Of a stretch of DNA of 5,684 bases, positions 1 through 5,232 are shown one piece after another. The notes beneath the pieces are model-generated. The model made no database searches and had not been told where the DNA came from. It worked only from the letters and a program-made list of their open reading frames with translations. Made by a program: the position numbers and the translations under genes. How positions within the stretch are numbered: the stretch's first letter is position 1; each line of letters opens with the position of its first letter. The DNA is from an uncultured Acidimicrobiales bacterium (GTDB lineage Bacteria > Actinomycetota > Acidimicrobiia > Acidimicrobiales > UBA10347): contig CALDGN010000038.1 in the NCBI GenBank assembly GCA_937942965.1, positions 1 through 5,684 of the forward strand, read 5' to 3'.

Positions 1-363
1 ACGTTCCACCCGACGTTCTTGTACGAATCGCTGTGGAACCTCGGCATCGTCGCCGTGCTGCTCTGGATCGACCGTCGTGGACTGCTCAAGACCGGCAAGC
101 TCGTGTGGGTCTACACCGGCCTGTACGCGATCGGTCGCCTGTGGATCGAAGCAATCCGCATCGATCCGGCGACCGAGATCCTCGGGTTGCGCGTCAACCT
201 GTGGCTGATGGGGCTGATCCTGCTCGTGTCGGCGTTCATGCTGCGCAACGCACGGGCCGACAAGACTGCCCTCGACGACGCTGCTCTCGATGAGGCCGGC
301 GGCGACGACGATTACGCCGAGGACATGTCTGATGAGTCGGACGACAGCGACGAAGAAGAATAA
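1..363 (+). CDS. lgt: Prolipoprotein diacylglyceryl transferase, C-terminal part (5' end outside window)
   Basis: Lgt is a polytopic inner-membrane enzyme that moves the diacylglyceryl group of phosphatidylglycerol onto the lipobox Cys of prolipoproteins, the first step of lipoprotein maturation. The frame is open from base 1 and ends at TAA, giving 120 residues. The fragment opens with the family hallmark HPTFLYES (residues 3-10). It then has hydrophobic segments at about 11-24, 34-49 and 64-76. Tyr42, Arg46 and Glu50 (YAIGRLWIE) keep the Y-x3-R-x3-E spacing of the E. coli Lgt Tyr235/Arg239/Glu243 cluster (numbering recalled from the literature). After the last membrane segment comes an Arg/Asn linker and a strongly acidic tail of about 35 residues rich in Asp/Glu and ending in three Glu, which is not part of the catalytic fold. 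It is followed by a 77-nt gap before the cyclase, so it is probably the last gene of an upstream unit. Identification is firm; the start cannot be seen. Confidence 0.93.
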   Translation, partial: TFHPTFLYESLWNLGIVAVLLWIDRRGLLKTGKLVWVYTGLYAIGRLWIEAIRIDPATEILGLRVNLWLMGLILLVSAFMLRNARADKTALDDAALDEAGGDDDYAEDMSDESDDSDEEE

Positions 364-428
364 GAGGGCGCTCTGGCCCGGGGCGAGATTGCTCAGACAA
401 CTCGCGTAGTCGGGACTCGGCGACTCAC

Positions 429-434
429 TAGGGT
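429..434 (+). promoter_or_regulatory. -10 element for a leaderless cyclase transcript
   Basis: The hexamer TAGGGT fits the actinobacterial -10 pattern TAnnnT. Exactly six bases separate it from the GTG at 441, so the expected transcription start falls on the first base of the start codon. There is no convincing Shine-Dalgarno in front of that GTG, which agrees with a leaderless mRNA, common in actinobacteria. No clear -35 box is visible about 17 nt upstream. A short inverted repeat (AGTCG 408-412 / CGACT 421-425) sits just upstream and could be a binding site or chance. Confidence 0.5.
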
Positions 435-440
435 GAAGGC

Positions 441-962
441 GTGGCCTTTATCGCTGGCAACCCGTACGGGAATCGAGTGACCCGCACGCTCGGTTTCGTC
501 GATCTAAGTGGCTTCACGAGCTACACACAAAGCGAAGGCGACGAGGTCGCTGTTCGGGCCCTCACGTTCTTTCGGGCCGTGACTCGCGAGGTGTGCGCCC
601 GTCACGGCGTGCGCATCGCGAAGTGGCTGGGCGACGGCGCAATGCTCGTCGGCGTCGAAGCCGAAGAGATCGCCGAGACGATGACCGAGCTGCGCCGCCT
701 GTTCAGCGAGAACGATCAGCCGCTTCCACTCAAAGCAGGCATCGCAACCGGCCCCGTCATCTTGTTCGAAGGCGATGACTACATCGGCTCGATCGTGAAC
801 TTGGCTTCTCGTTTGGCCGACTTGGCCCAACCCGGCCAGCTCCTAGCTCCCAAAGAGTTCGTGTCCGCGATGATGGTGAACACCGAGGCCATCCCGATCG
901 GGCCGGTTCAGGTCAAGGGCTTCCCCGAAGCGATCGAGGTCGTTGCACTCGTTCCGTCGTGA
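441..962 (+). CDS. Stand-alone class III adenylate/guanylate cyclase
   Basis: 173 residues made almost entirely of one class III cyclase homology domain, so predicted to work as a soluble homodimer turning ATP into cAMP. All catalytic positions are present: metal-binding Asp21 (FVDLSGFT) and Asp65 (KWLGDG), substrate Lys61, adenine-selecting Asp113 (DYIG), and transition-state Asn120 and Arg124 (VNLASR). The spacings D-44-D, K-4-D, D-7-N and N-4-R match the canonical mycobacterial enzyme Rv1625c as I recall it, and Lys/Asp favours ATP over GTP. The segment between TGPV and the selecting Asp is short, as in the Rv1264-like 'GDYFGPVVNLASR' subfamily. No sensor, HAMP or membrane segment is attached, so regulation must come from partners or conditions. 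GTG 441 is chosen because the cyclase domain begins about 15 residues later and a -10 box sits ideally before it. The stop overlaps the next gene's GTG (GTGA), implying translational coupling. Confidence 0.88.
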   Translation: MAFIAGNPYGNRVTRTLGFVDLSGFTSYTQSEGDEVAVRALTFFRAVTREVCARHGVRIAKWLGDGAMLVGVEAEEIAETMTELRRLFSENDQPLPLKAGIATGPVILFEGDDYIGSIVNLASRLADLAQPGQLLAPKEFVSAMMVNTEAIPIGPVQVKGFPEAIEVVALVPS

Positions 963-1261
963 GCGACGACGATGAGCCGCTCGAACTGAGCGAGTTCGAG
1001 TCCGCGGTACTGGATCTGGTCGGCTCGCTCGAGCCCGGCGACATCATGAGCTATGGCGAGGTCGCCGCCGAAGTCGGGCGTCCTGGCGCGGCCCGAGCGG
1101 TCGGTTCGACGCTTCGTCGACACGGAAGCGGGGTGCCGTGGTGGCGCATCGTGGCAGCGAATGGCCGCTTGGTTCCCGGTGGCGAACAGCGCCATACCGA
1201 CCATTTGCGGGCCGAAGGTGTGCCCGTCCGTAACGGACGCGTCGTCATGCGAGAGCTCTGA
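959..1261 (+). CDS. Alkyltransferase-like (ATL) protein, Trp in place of the acceptor Cys
   Basis: 100 residues matching the DNA-binding domain of O6-methylguanine-DNA methyltransferases. Visible family marks are the Tyr that rotates the phosphate (Tyr32 in SYGEVA), the Arg finger (Arg46 in AARAVG; the 14-residue Tyr-to-Arg spacing equals that of human AGT Tyr114/Arg128), and the active-site segment, which reads PWWRI (60-64) instead of PCHRV. The alkyl-accepting Cys is therefore Trp61 and the usual His is Trp62. ATL proteins of this kind (E. coli YbaZ, S. pombe Atl1) bind and flip O6-alkylguanine without repairing it and pass the lesion to nucleotide excision repair; the same role is inferred here. 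There is no N-terminal MGMT domain. The GTG start overlaps the cyclase stop by 4 nt and has no clear ribosome site of its own, so translation probably depends on the cyclase. Family call is firm, exact role inferred. Confidence 0.87.
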   Translation: MSDDDEPLELSEFESAVLDLVGSLEPGDIMSYGEVAAEVGRPGAARAVGSTLRRHGSGVPWWRIVAANGRLVPGGEQRHTDHLRAEGVPVRNGRVVMREL

Positions 1262-1295
1262 AACGCCAACGATTCGTGAGTCGCATGCTGGCGTT
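1262..1295 (+). terminator. Inverted repeat directly after the ATL stop, possible terminator
   Basis: A perfect 7-bp arm pair, AACGCCA (1262-1268) and TGGCGTT (1289-1295), starts at the base after the ATL stop codon. The interior can pair further (CGATT/AGTCG, 1270-1274 with 1279-1283, one G-U pair). Only a weak T-run follows (CTTT about 20 nt later), so it is not a classic intrinsic terminator. It may mark the transcript 3' end or stabilise it. Position between two units supports a boundary role. Confidence 0.4.
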
Positions 1296-1317
1296 CTCCA
1301 GCGGCTTTATGCGGATT

Positions 1318-1327
1318 CCCGGCCGGG
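1318..1327. repeat. 10-bp GC palindrome CCCGGCCGGG
   Basis: A perfect palindrome 27 nt upstream of the -10-like hexamer of the helicase unit. Such a site could be an operator near the -35 region, but in GC-rich DNA a palindrome of this composition can arise by chance. No second copy is seen in the window. Confidence 0.2.
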
Positions 1328-1353
1328 TCATGGGTGCGTCGGGCCGACAGCGG

Positions 1354-1359
1354 TACCAT
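1354..1359 (+). promoter_or_regulatory. -10-like element upstream of the helicase unit
   Basis: TACCAT matches TAnnnT and lies in the 132-nt gap between the ATL gene and the helicase ATG. Transcription would be expected to begin near 1366-1368, right at the in-frame GTG-ATG (1368-1373) that opens the mini-ORF. The -35 region is weak (TGGGTG around 1331). It also argues against the longer helicase reading from GTG 1334, whose leader would span the promoter. Confidence 0.42.
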
Positions 1360-1370
1360 CCCCAGCGGTG

Positions 1371-1397
1371 ATGAACGATTCGACCCCGCTCCGATGA
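1371..1397 (+). CDS. 8-codon mini-ORF (possible leader peptide) overlapping the helicase start
   Basis: ATG 1371 opens the frame MNDSTPLR and stops at TGA 1395-1397, which overlaps the helicase ATG (1394) as ATGA. A GTG immediately before it (1368) is in the same frame and lies about where the transcript is predicted to start, so it could be read from a leaderless mRNA. The helicase ATG itself has no Shine-Dalgarno, so a ribosome finishing this mini-ORF could re-initiate on it. The peptide contains no run of a single amino acid that would suggest attenuation. This is inference from arrangement; there is no homology evidence. Confidence 0.3.
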   Translation: MNDSTPLR

Positions 1398-2554
1398 GCC
1401 CAACTTTTGCTGACTTGGGCCTTGCAGAGCCCATCGTGACGGCACTCGAGAGCCGGGGCATCACGGAACCATTCCCGATCCAGGCGATGTCGATCCCTGA
1501 CGCGATCACGGGTCGAGACGTCTGTGGCAAGGCTAAGACCGGATCGGGCAAGACCTTCGCGTTCGGCCTGCCGGTGCTTCATCAGCTCGAAAAGGCGGAC
1601 AAGCAGCGGCCACACGCGCTCGCACTTGTGCCGACCCGCGAACTCGCCGTGCAGGTGCACGATGAGCTTTCGCCGATCGCCGAACTGCTCGACCGAACCG
1701 TCGCGGCCATCTACGGCGGCGCCGACATCGAGAAGCAGATCAGCAAGCTGCAGCGTGGCGTTGACTTCATCGTCGCCACGCCGGGTCGCCTCATCGACCT
1801 GATCGAACGCAAAGAAGTCAGCCTCGACGACGTCAAGCACGTCATCGTCGACGAAGCCGACCGCATGGCCGACATGGGGTTCATGCCTCAGGTCGAGTGG
1901 CTACTTCGTCACGTGCCGGGCGAACATCAGACGCTGCTGTTCTCGGCCACCCTCGATGGTGTCGTCGACCGTCTGATCTCTCGCTACCAGCACGAGCCTG
2001 CACGCTTCGAGGTCGAGTCCGACACCACCACGGTCGACTCGATGCAGCATCGCTTCTTGCTCGTGCACGAAATGGATCGCCCCAAGGTCGTCGCTGCGAT
2101 CGCCCGTGCGGCCCATCGCACCCTGGCCTTCAGCCGGACCAAGCACGGGTGCGACCGGCTCGTCAAACAAGTCAACGAGGCCGGCGTTGTAGCCGCCGCG
2201 ATCCACGGCGATCTGCGCCAGAAGAGCCGCGAGCGTGCCCTCAAAGAATTCACGGACGGCGAGATCGAGCTGCTCGTAGCGACCGATGTCGCTGCTCGTG
2301 GCATCCACGTCGACGATGTCGATGTGGTGATCCACTATCAGCCAGCATCGGACCACAAGTCGTACCTGCACCGTTCGGGCCGCACCGCTCGTGCGGGCAA
2401 CAGCGGCGTGGCCGTAACCCTGTCGATCTGGAACGAAGAGCTCGAAGTCAAGCGGTTGCAGAAGCGCCTTGGTCTTGAGCAGCCGATCGTCGAGATGTTC
2501 TCCAATGACGAACGTTTGGACGATCTCGGTGGTTGGGATCCCTTCGCCCAGTAA
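1394..2554 (+). CDS. DEAD-box ATP-dependent RNA helicase, compact form
   Basis: 386 residues covering both RecA-like domains of the superfamily 2 DEAD-box family, which unwinds short RNA duplexes with ATP in the cytoplasm (ribosome assembly, mRNA turnover, cold response). Motifs in order: aromatic Phe5 and Q motif (FPIQ, Gln30), motif I AKTGSGKT 47-54, Ia PTREL 80-84, Ib TPGR 129-132, II DEAD 153-156, III SAT 184-186, IV around LAFSRTK 244-250, V ATDVAARG 296-303, VI HRSGRTARAG 326-335. Every motif looks intact. About 50 residues follow motif VI and they are not the long basic or RGG tail found in CsdA- or RhlE-type helicases, so RNA specificity would need partners. ATG 1394 is chosen because the Q-motif region begins immediately after it. 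An in-frame GTG at 1334 would add 20 non-homologous residues across a likely promoter. The end overlaps the methyltransferase gene. The subfamily (RhlE-like or other) cannot be fixed by eye. Confidence 0.92.
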   Translation: MSPTFADLGLAEPIVTALESRGITEPFPIQAMSIPDAITGRDVCGKAKTGSGKTFAFGLPVLHQLEKADKQRPHALALVPTRELAVQVHDELSPIAELLDRTVAAIYGGADIEKQISKLQRGVDFIVATPGRLIDLIERKEVSLDDVKHVIVDEADRMADMGFMPQVEWLLRHVPGEHQTLLFSATLDGVVDRLISRYQHEPARFEVESDTTTVDSMQHRFLLVHEMDRPKVVAAIARAAHRTLAFSRTKHGCDRLVKQVNEAGVVAAAIHGDLRQKSRERALKEFTDGEIELLVATDVAARGIHVDDVDVVIHYQPASDHKSYLHRSGRTARAGNSGVAVTLSIWNEELEVKRLQKRLGLEQPIVEMFSNDERLDDLGGWDPFAQ

Positions 2555-4412
2555 GCCGACGCCGTCGACGAACGCTGTCGGCGTAGACGCGGTCGCTGCC
2601 TGGGCGGCGGCACACCAGCTGACGCCCGGCCAAGCGGTCGCGGCGTGGGCAGAAGCGCAAGCGCAGCATCTCGGCTCGTCGCTCGCTGAGTGCGGTCTTC
2701 GACTCATCGAAGAGCACTACCGCGGGCCGGTTGCTGAGCCATGTCCGGTCGTCACCGGTGCACCATCCGACCTCGGACACCTGTACGAGACGCTGTTGTC
2801 GGGCGAGGTTCGCAAACGTCGTGGCGTACACCTCACGCCGGCCGACATTGCGGCCCGACTGGTCGGATTGCTCGATGCCGAGTGGATCGCTCCAGGTGCC
2901 CGCGTGCTCGATCCCGCTGTTGGCGGTGGAGCGTTCTTGCTTGCTGCCGCCGACGCGATGGTGGCCGCAGGCGTGCCCGCTGATCTGGCCGCAACGGGAC
3001 TGTCCGGCTGCGATCACGATCCGGTCGCCGTGGCGGTTGCCGAGACGGCATTGTCGCTATGGCGCATCGATCACGGGCTCGCACCTGCGCCGATGCCGTC
3101 GCTGCGGGTCGGCGACGGCCTGCTCGGCGAGCTTCCGCAGTGCGATATTGCGGTCGGCAATCCACCGTTCTTGAGCCAGCTGCGTACCCGTTCGGCGAAT
3201 GCAGGCGAACGTCGAGATGCGCTTCGGGAACGATGGGGCGACTTGGTGACGGCCTACACCGACGAGGCATGGCTGTTCCTGACCGCCGCGCTTGATGCGG
3301 TCACTCCCGGCGGCCAGTTGGTGATGGTGCAGCCCGTATCTGTGCTCGCCGCTCGCCATGGCGAAGCGGTCCGAGGTCGCATCGGTGAAGACGCCCGGCT
3401 CGATGGCCTTTGGGTCAGTGCCGGACGGGTCTTCGACGCTTCGGTCGAGGTCTGCGCCCCGTTGCTGCGGCGAACCCAGGGCGATGACGTTCGTGGGTCG
3501 AACCCGAGAATCCGCCGCTGGCGAGGTCGGGATTTCGACGAACTCGACGCCGGTCCATCCGATCCGCCAGCCGAGGACTGGGGTCGGCTCGGGGCCGGCA
3601 TCGCGGGAATTCCCGACGTGCGACTTGGCCGTAGCGTCACGTCGACCGCCACTATTGGTGATCGCGCAACGGTCACCGCTGGTTTCCGCGATCAGTTCTA
3701 TGGCTTGGCGCCCCATGTGGGCGAGGCCGCGGAGCGAGCTCGCAGCACGATTCGGCCCTTGGCGACCGTCGGCATGCTCGACCCGTTCCAGTTCCGATGG
3801 GGGAGCGCCGAGTTCCGCTTCGCCGGCGAGCGATACCTCGCGCCTGCGCTCGACGCAGATGCCCTCGAACGCGAGGATCCAGAACTCGGACGGTGGGTCG
3901 AGGCTCGTCGCCGCCCCAAGGTCCTGATCGCAACCCAGACAAGAGTGCTCGAAGCCTGGGCCGATGCGTCGGGTGATGTGGTTCCGGCCACGCCGACGAT
4001 CTCGCTCGAGCCACACGATGTCGACGACGAAGACGAGCTGTGGCGAATGCTGGCCCTCGTGATGACACCCGCGGTCAGCGCCGATGTCGCTGCTGCCTGC
4101 TTCGGCACGGCACTGTCGATTCGAGCGCTCAAGGTCTCGGCCCGCGATCTCGCTCTCGTGCCGGTCCCGACGGACCTCGCCGCGTGGGACGAGGGAGCGA
4201 ACCTTGCGCGAGGCATGCAAGCGACCGTCGACGACGCCGGCCAGATCGAACCCAGCACACTCCAGGCGTTCGCCGAGGTCATGCACCGAAGCCTTGGCCT
4301 TGGCCAAGCTGGTGAGTCGGGCGGAACGTACGAGGGCTCGGGACCGGTTACCGACTGGTGGCGGGCCGGTTGGCCAGAGCGGGACCAGCCGCCGTCGATG
4401 GGAGCGAACTAG
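2529..4412 (+). CDS. N6-adenine DNA methyltransferase (gamma class, Eco57I/TaqI-like), apparently without a nuclease
   Basis: About 627 residues. A helical Ala-rich N-terminus (20-65) leads to the segment RRGVHLTPADIA (97-108), the family's 'G-x-x-x-TP-x-x-IA' entry. Next come the SAM-binding motif I DPAVGGGAF (128-136), the following acidic motif GCDHDP (160-165), the catalytic motif IV NPPF (211-214, base-flipping and amino methylation), and a motif V-VI-like YTDEAWLFL...TPGGQLVMVQP stretch (about 250-280). The C-terminal part (about 400-600) ends with LALVMTP and DLALVPVP, resembling the TaqI-type target-recognition domain. The expected product is N6-methyladenine at a specific site. The N-terminus is too short for the PD-(D/E)xK nuclease of type IIG enzymes, and no restriction gene is beside it, so it looks like a solitary methylase. 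The start is uncertain: GTG 2529 gives the least overlap (26 nt) with the helicase, while ATG 2505 and ATG 2469 are in frame and longer. The stop TAG shares one base with the next GTG. Confidence 0.82.
   Translation: MVGIPSPSKPTPSTNAVGVDAVAAWAAAHQLTPGQAVAAWAEAQAQHLGSSLAECGLRLIEEHYRGPVAEPCPVVTGAPSDLGHLYETLLSGEVRKRRGVHLTPADIAARLVGLLDAEWIAPGARVLDPAVGGGAFLLAAADAMVAAGVPADLAATGLSGCDHDPVAVAVAETALSLWRIDHGLAPAPMPSLRVGDGLLGELPQCDIAVGNPPFLSQLRTRSANAGERRDALRERWGDLVTAYTDEAWLFLTAALDAVTPGGQLVMVQPVSVLAARHGEAVRGRIGEDARLDGLWVSAGRVFDASVEVCAPLLRRTQGDDVRGSNPRIRRWRGRDFDELDAGPSDPPAEDWGRLGAGIAGIPDVRLGRSVTSTATIGDRATVTAGFRDQFYGLAPHVGEAAERARSTIRPLATVGMLDPFQFRWGSAEFRFAGERYLAPALDADALEREDPELGRWVEARRRPKVLIATQTRVLEAWADASGDVVPATPTISLEPHDVDDEDELWRMLALVMTPAVSADVAAACFGTALSIRALKVSARDLALVPVPTDLAAWDEGANLARGMQATVDDAGQIEPSTLQAFAEVMHRSLGLGQAGESGGTYEGSGPVTDWWRAGWPERDQPPSMGAN
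4400..4403 (+). promoter_or_regulatory. Shine-Dalgarno GGAG that sets the glycosylase start
   Basis: GGAG lies eight bases before GTG 4412, inside the last codons of the methyltransferase gene. It supports GTG 4412 over the upstream in-frame start at 4358. Starting at 4412 places Pro-Glu directly after Met, as Fpg chemistry requires. Confidence 0.6.
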
Positions 4413-5188
4413 TGCCAGAGATCCTTGAGATCGAGATGTATCGGCGTGGTGCCGAGCCAGTAGTCGGCCGGACCATCGCATCGATCGAGGCGCCTGATGA
4501 CTGGTACCTCAAAGGCGTTGACGCATCGAGTCTCGCGACTGCCCTCGCCGGTGCACGGATCGAGGGGACGGGCCGCCGAGGCAAGCTCATGTGGCTCGAG
4601 ACCACCGCTGGTGCGCTCGGCCTGCGATTCGGGATGACCGGTCGCCTGATCGTGGACGACGTGGCGGTGATCGACGCACTCGAGTACTCGTCGAAGCGGC
4701 TCGACCCTGACTGGAACCGATTCGTGCTCCACCTCGAAGACGGGGGCTCGTTGGTCATGAACGATCCGAGACGCCTTGGGGGTGTCTCGCTCGACCCCGA
4801 TCTCGACGAGCTCGGTCCCGATGCGTGGCAGCTTGATGACGGCCAATTGGGCGCCATCTTGGCCAAGACCCGGGTTGCGCTCAAGGCTGCGCTGCTCAAT
4901 CAGAAGCGCCTCGCCGGGCTTGGGAATCTCCTCGCCGACGAGTTGTGCTGGCGGGCCGAGATCGATCCGCGACGGGTCGCGAAGGAACTTGGGGCCGATG
5001 ACGTGTTACGTCTCGACGCTGAGCTCGTCCCGATGCTCGATGAGTTGTACGAGCGAGGCGGTTCGCATCTGGGCGATCATGTCGAAGCTCGTCGTGCCGA
5101 AGCCCCCTGCCCGGCTGAGGGAGCTGCAATGATGCATGACACGATCGGCGGACGATCGACATGGTGGTGTTCAGCACACCAGCGGTGA
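4412..5188 (+). CDS. Fpg/Nei family DNA glycosylase-lyase with reduced zinc finger
   Basis: 258 residues, near the usual 265-275. This family cuts out oxidised bases (8-oxoguanine, formamidopyrimidines or oxidised pyrimidines) and nicks the abasic site. The N-terminus MPEILEIE exposes the catalytic Pro2 nucleophile and Glu3. Lys58 (RRGKLMWLE) is the beta-hairpin Lys, Met75 (FGMTG) the void-filling Met, and DPRRLGG (118-124) the intercalation loop, with Leu122 where Fpg has Phe. The helix-two-turn-helix region is clear: LLNQKRLAGLGN (161-172, conserved Asn172), then ADELCWRAEIDPRR. The C-terminal finger keeps GGR (Arg248) but has Cys only at 233 and 253; the second Cys of each CxxC pair is Glu236 and His256. 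Zinc binding may be altered or lost, a variant I recall in some actinobacterial relatives. The 1-nt overlap with the methyltransferase stop implies co-translation. Family is certain; Fpg versus Nei substrate choice is not, so no symbol is given. Confidence 0.88.
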   Translation: MPEILEIEMYRRGAEPVVGRTIASIEAPDDWYLKGVDASSLATALAGARIEGTGRRGKLMWLETTAGALGLRFGMTGRLIVDDVAVIDALEYSSKRLDPDWNRFVLHLEDGGSLVMNDPRRLGGVSLDPDLDELGPDAWQLDDGQLGAILAKTRVALKAALLNQKRLAGLGNLLADELCWRAEIDPRRVAKELGADDVLRLDAELVPMLDELYERGGSHLGDHVEARRAEAPCPAEGAAMMHDTIGGRSTWWCSAHQR

Positions 5189-5194
5189 ATCTCC

Positions 5195-5211
5195 CCTGAC
5201 CTAGAGTCAGG
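5195..5211 (+). promoter_or_regulatory. Dyad overlapping a -10-like box upstream of the Pro/Ala-rich gene
   Basis: CCTGAC (5195-5200) and GTCAGG (5206-5211) form a perfect 6-bp inverted repeat with a 5-base centre. The -10-like TAGAGT (5202-5207) lies inside it, placing the transcription start near 5214 and leaving a short leader with its own ribosome site. A repressor on the dyad would block the promoter. Alternatively it is a short hairpin ending the glycosylase transcript, but no T-run follows. No good -35 is seen. Confidence 0.4.
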
Positions 5212-5220
5212 CGGACCAGA

Positions 5221-5225
5221 AAGGA
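5221..5225 (+). promoter_or_regulatory. Shine-Dalgarno AAGGA
   Basis: AAGGA with a 7-base spacing to ATG 5233 is the best ribosome binding site in the window. It fixes the start of the Pro/Ala-rich gene and differs from the leaderless or coupled starts of the other genes. Confidence 0.7.
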
Positions 5226-5232
5226 CGGGATC

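Noticed and set aside
364..440. Intrinsic terminator after lgt
   Set aside because: Only a 4-bp GGGC/GCCC pairing is present near 366-379, with no T-run; too weak to annotate.
959..1261. Active O6-methylguanine-DNA methyltransferase (ogt/ada type)
   Set aside because: The acceptor Cys is Trp61, so suicide dealkylation is not possible; ATL is the better name.
1334..1393. Longer helicase start at GTG 1334
   Set aside because: The extra 20 residues do not resemble a DEAD-box N-terminus, and the segment contains the -10-like TACCAT.
1901..2707. Minus-strand 268-residue open frame
   Set aside because: It lies opposite the helicase and the methyltransferase start, has no family motif, and conflicts with the intact DEAD-box motifs on the + strand.
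4358..4411. Longer glycosylase start at the upstream in-frame codon
   Set aside because: Fpg enzymes need Pro at position 2 and Glu at position 3. Only GTG 4412 supplies these, and GGAG precedes it.
2529..4412. Complete type IIG restriction enzyme or phage-defence (BREX PglX) methylase
   Set aside because: The protein is about 627 residues with no room for an N-terminal nuclease, and no other BREX or restriction genes are seen nearby.
3057..4481. Minus-strand 474-residue open frame
   Set aside because: It lies opposite the methyltransferase, shows no recognisable motif, and long antisense frames are expected in high-GC coding DNA.
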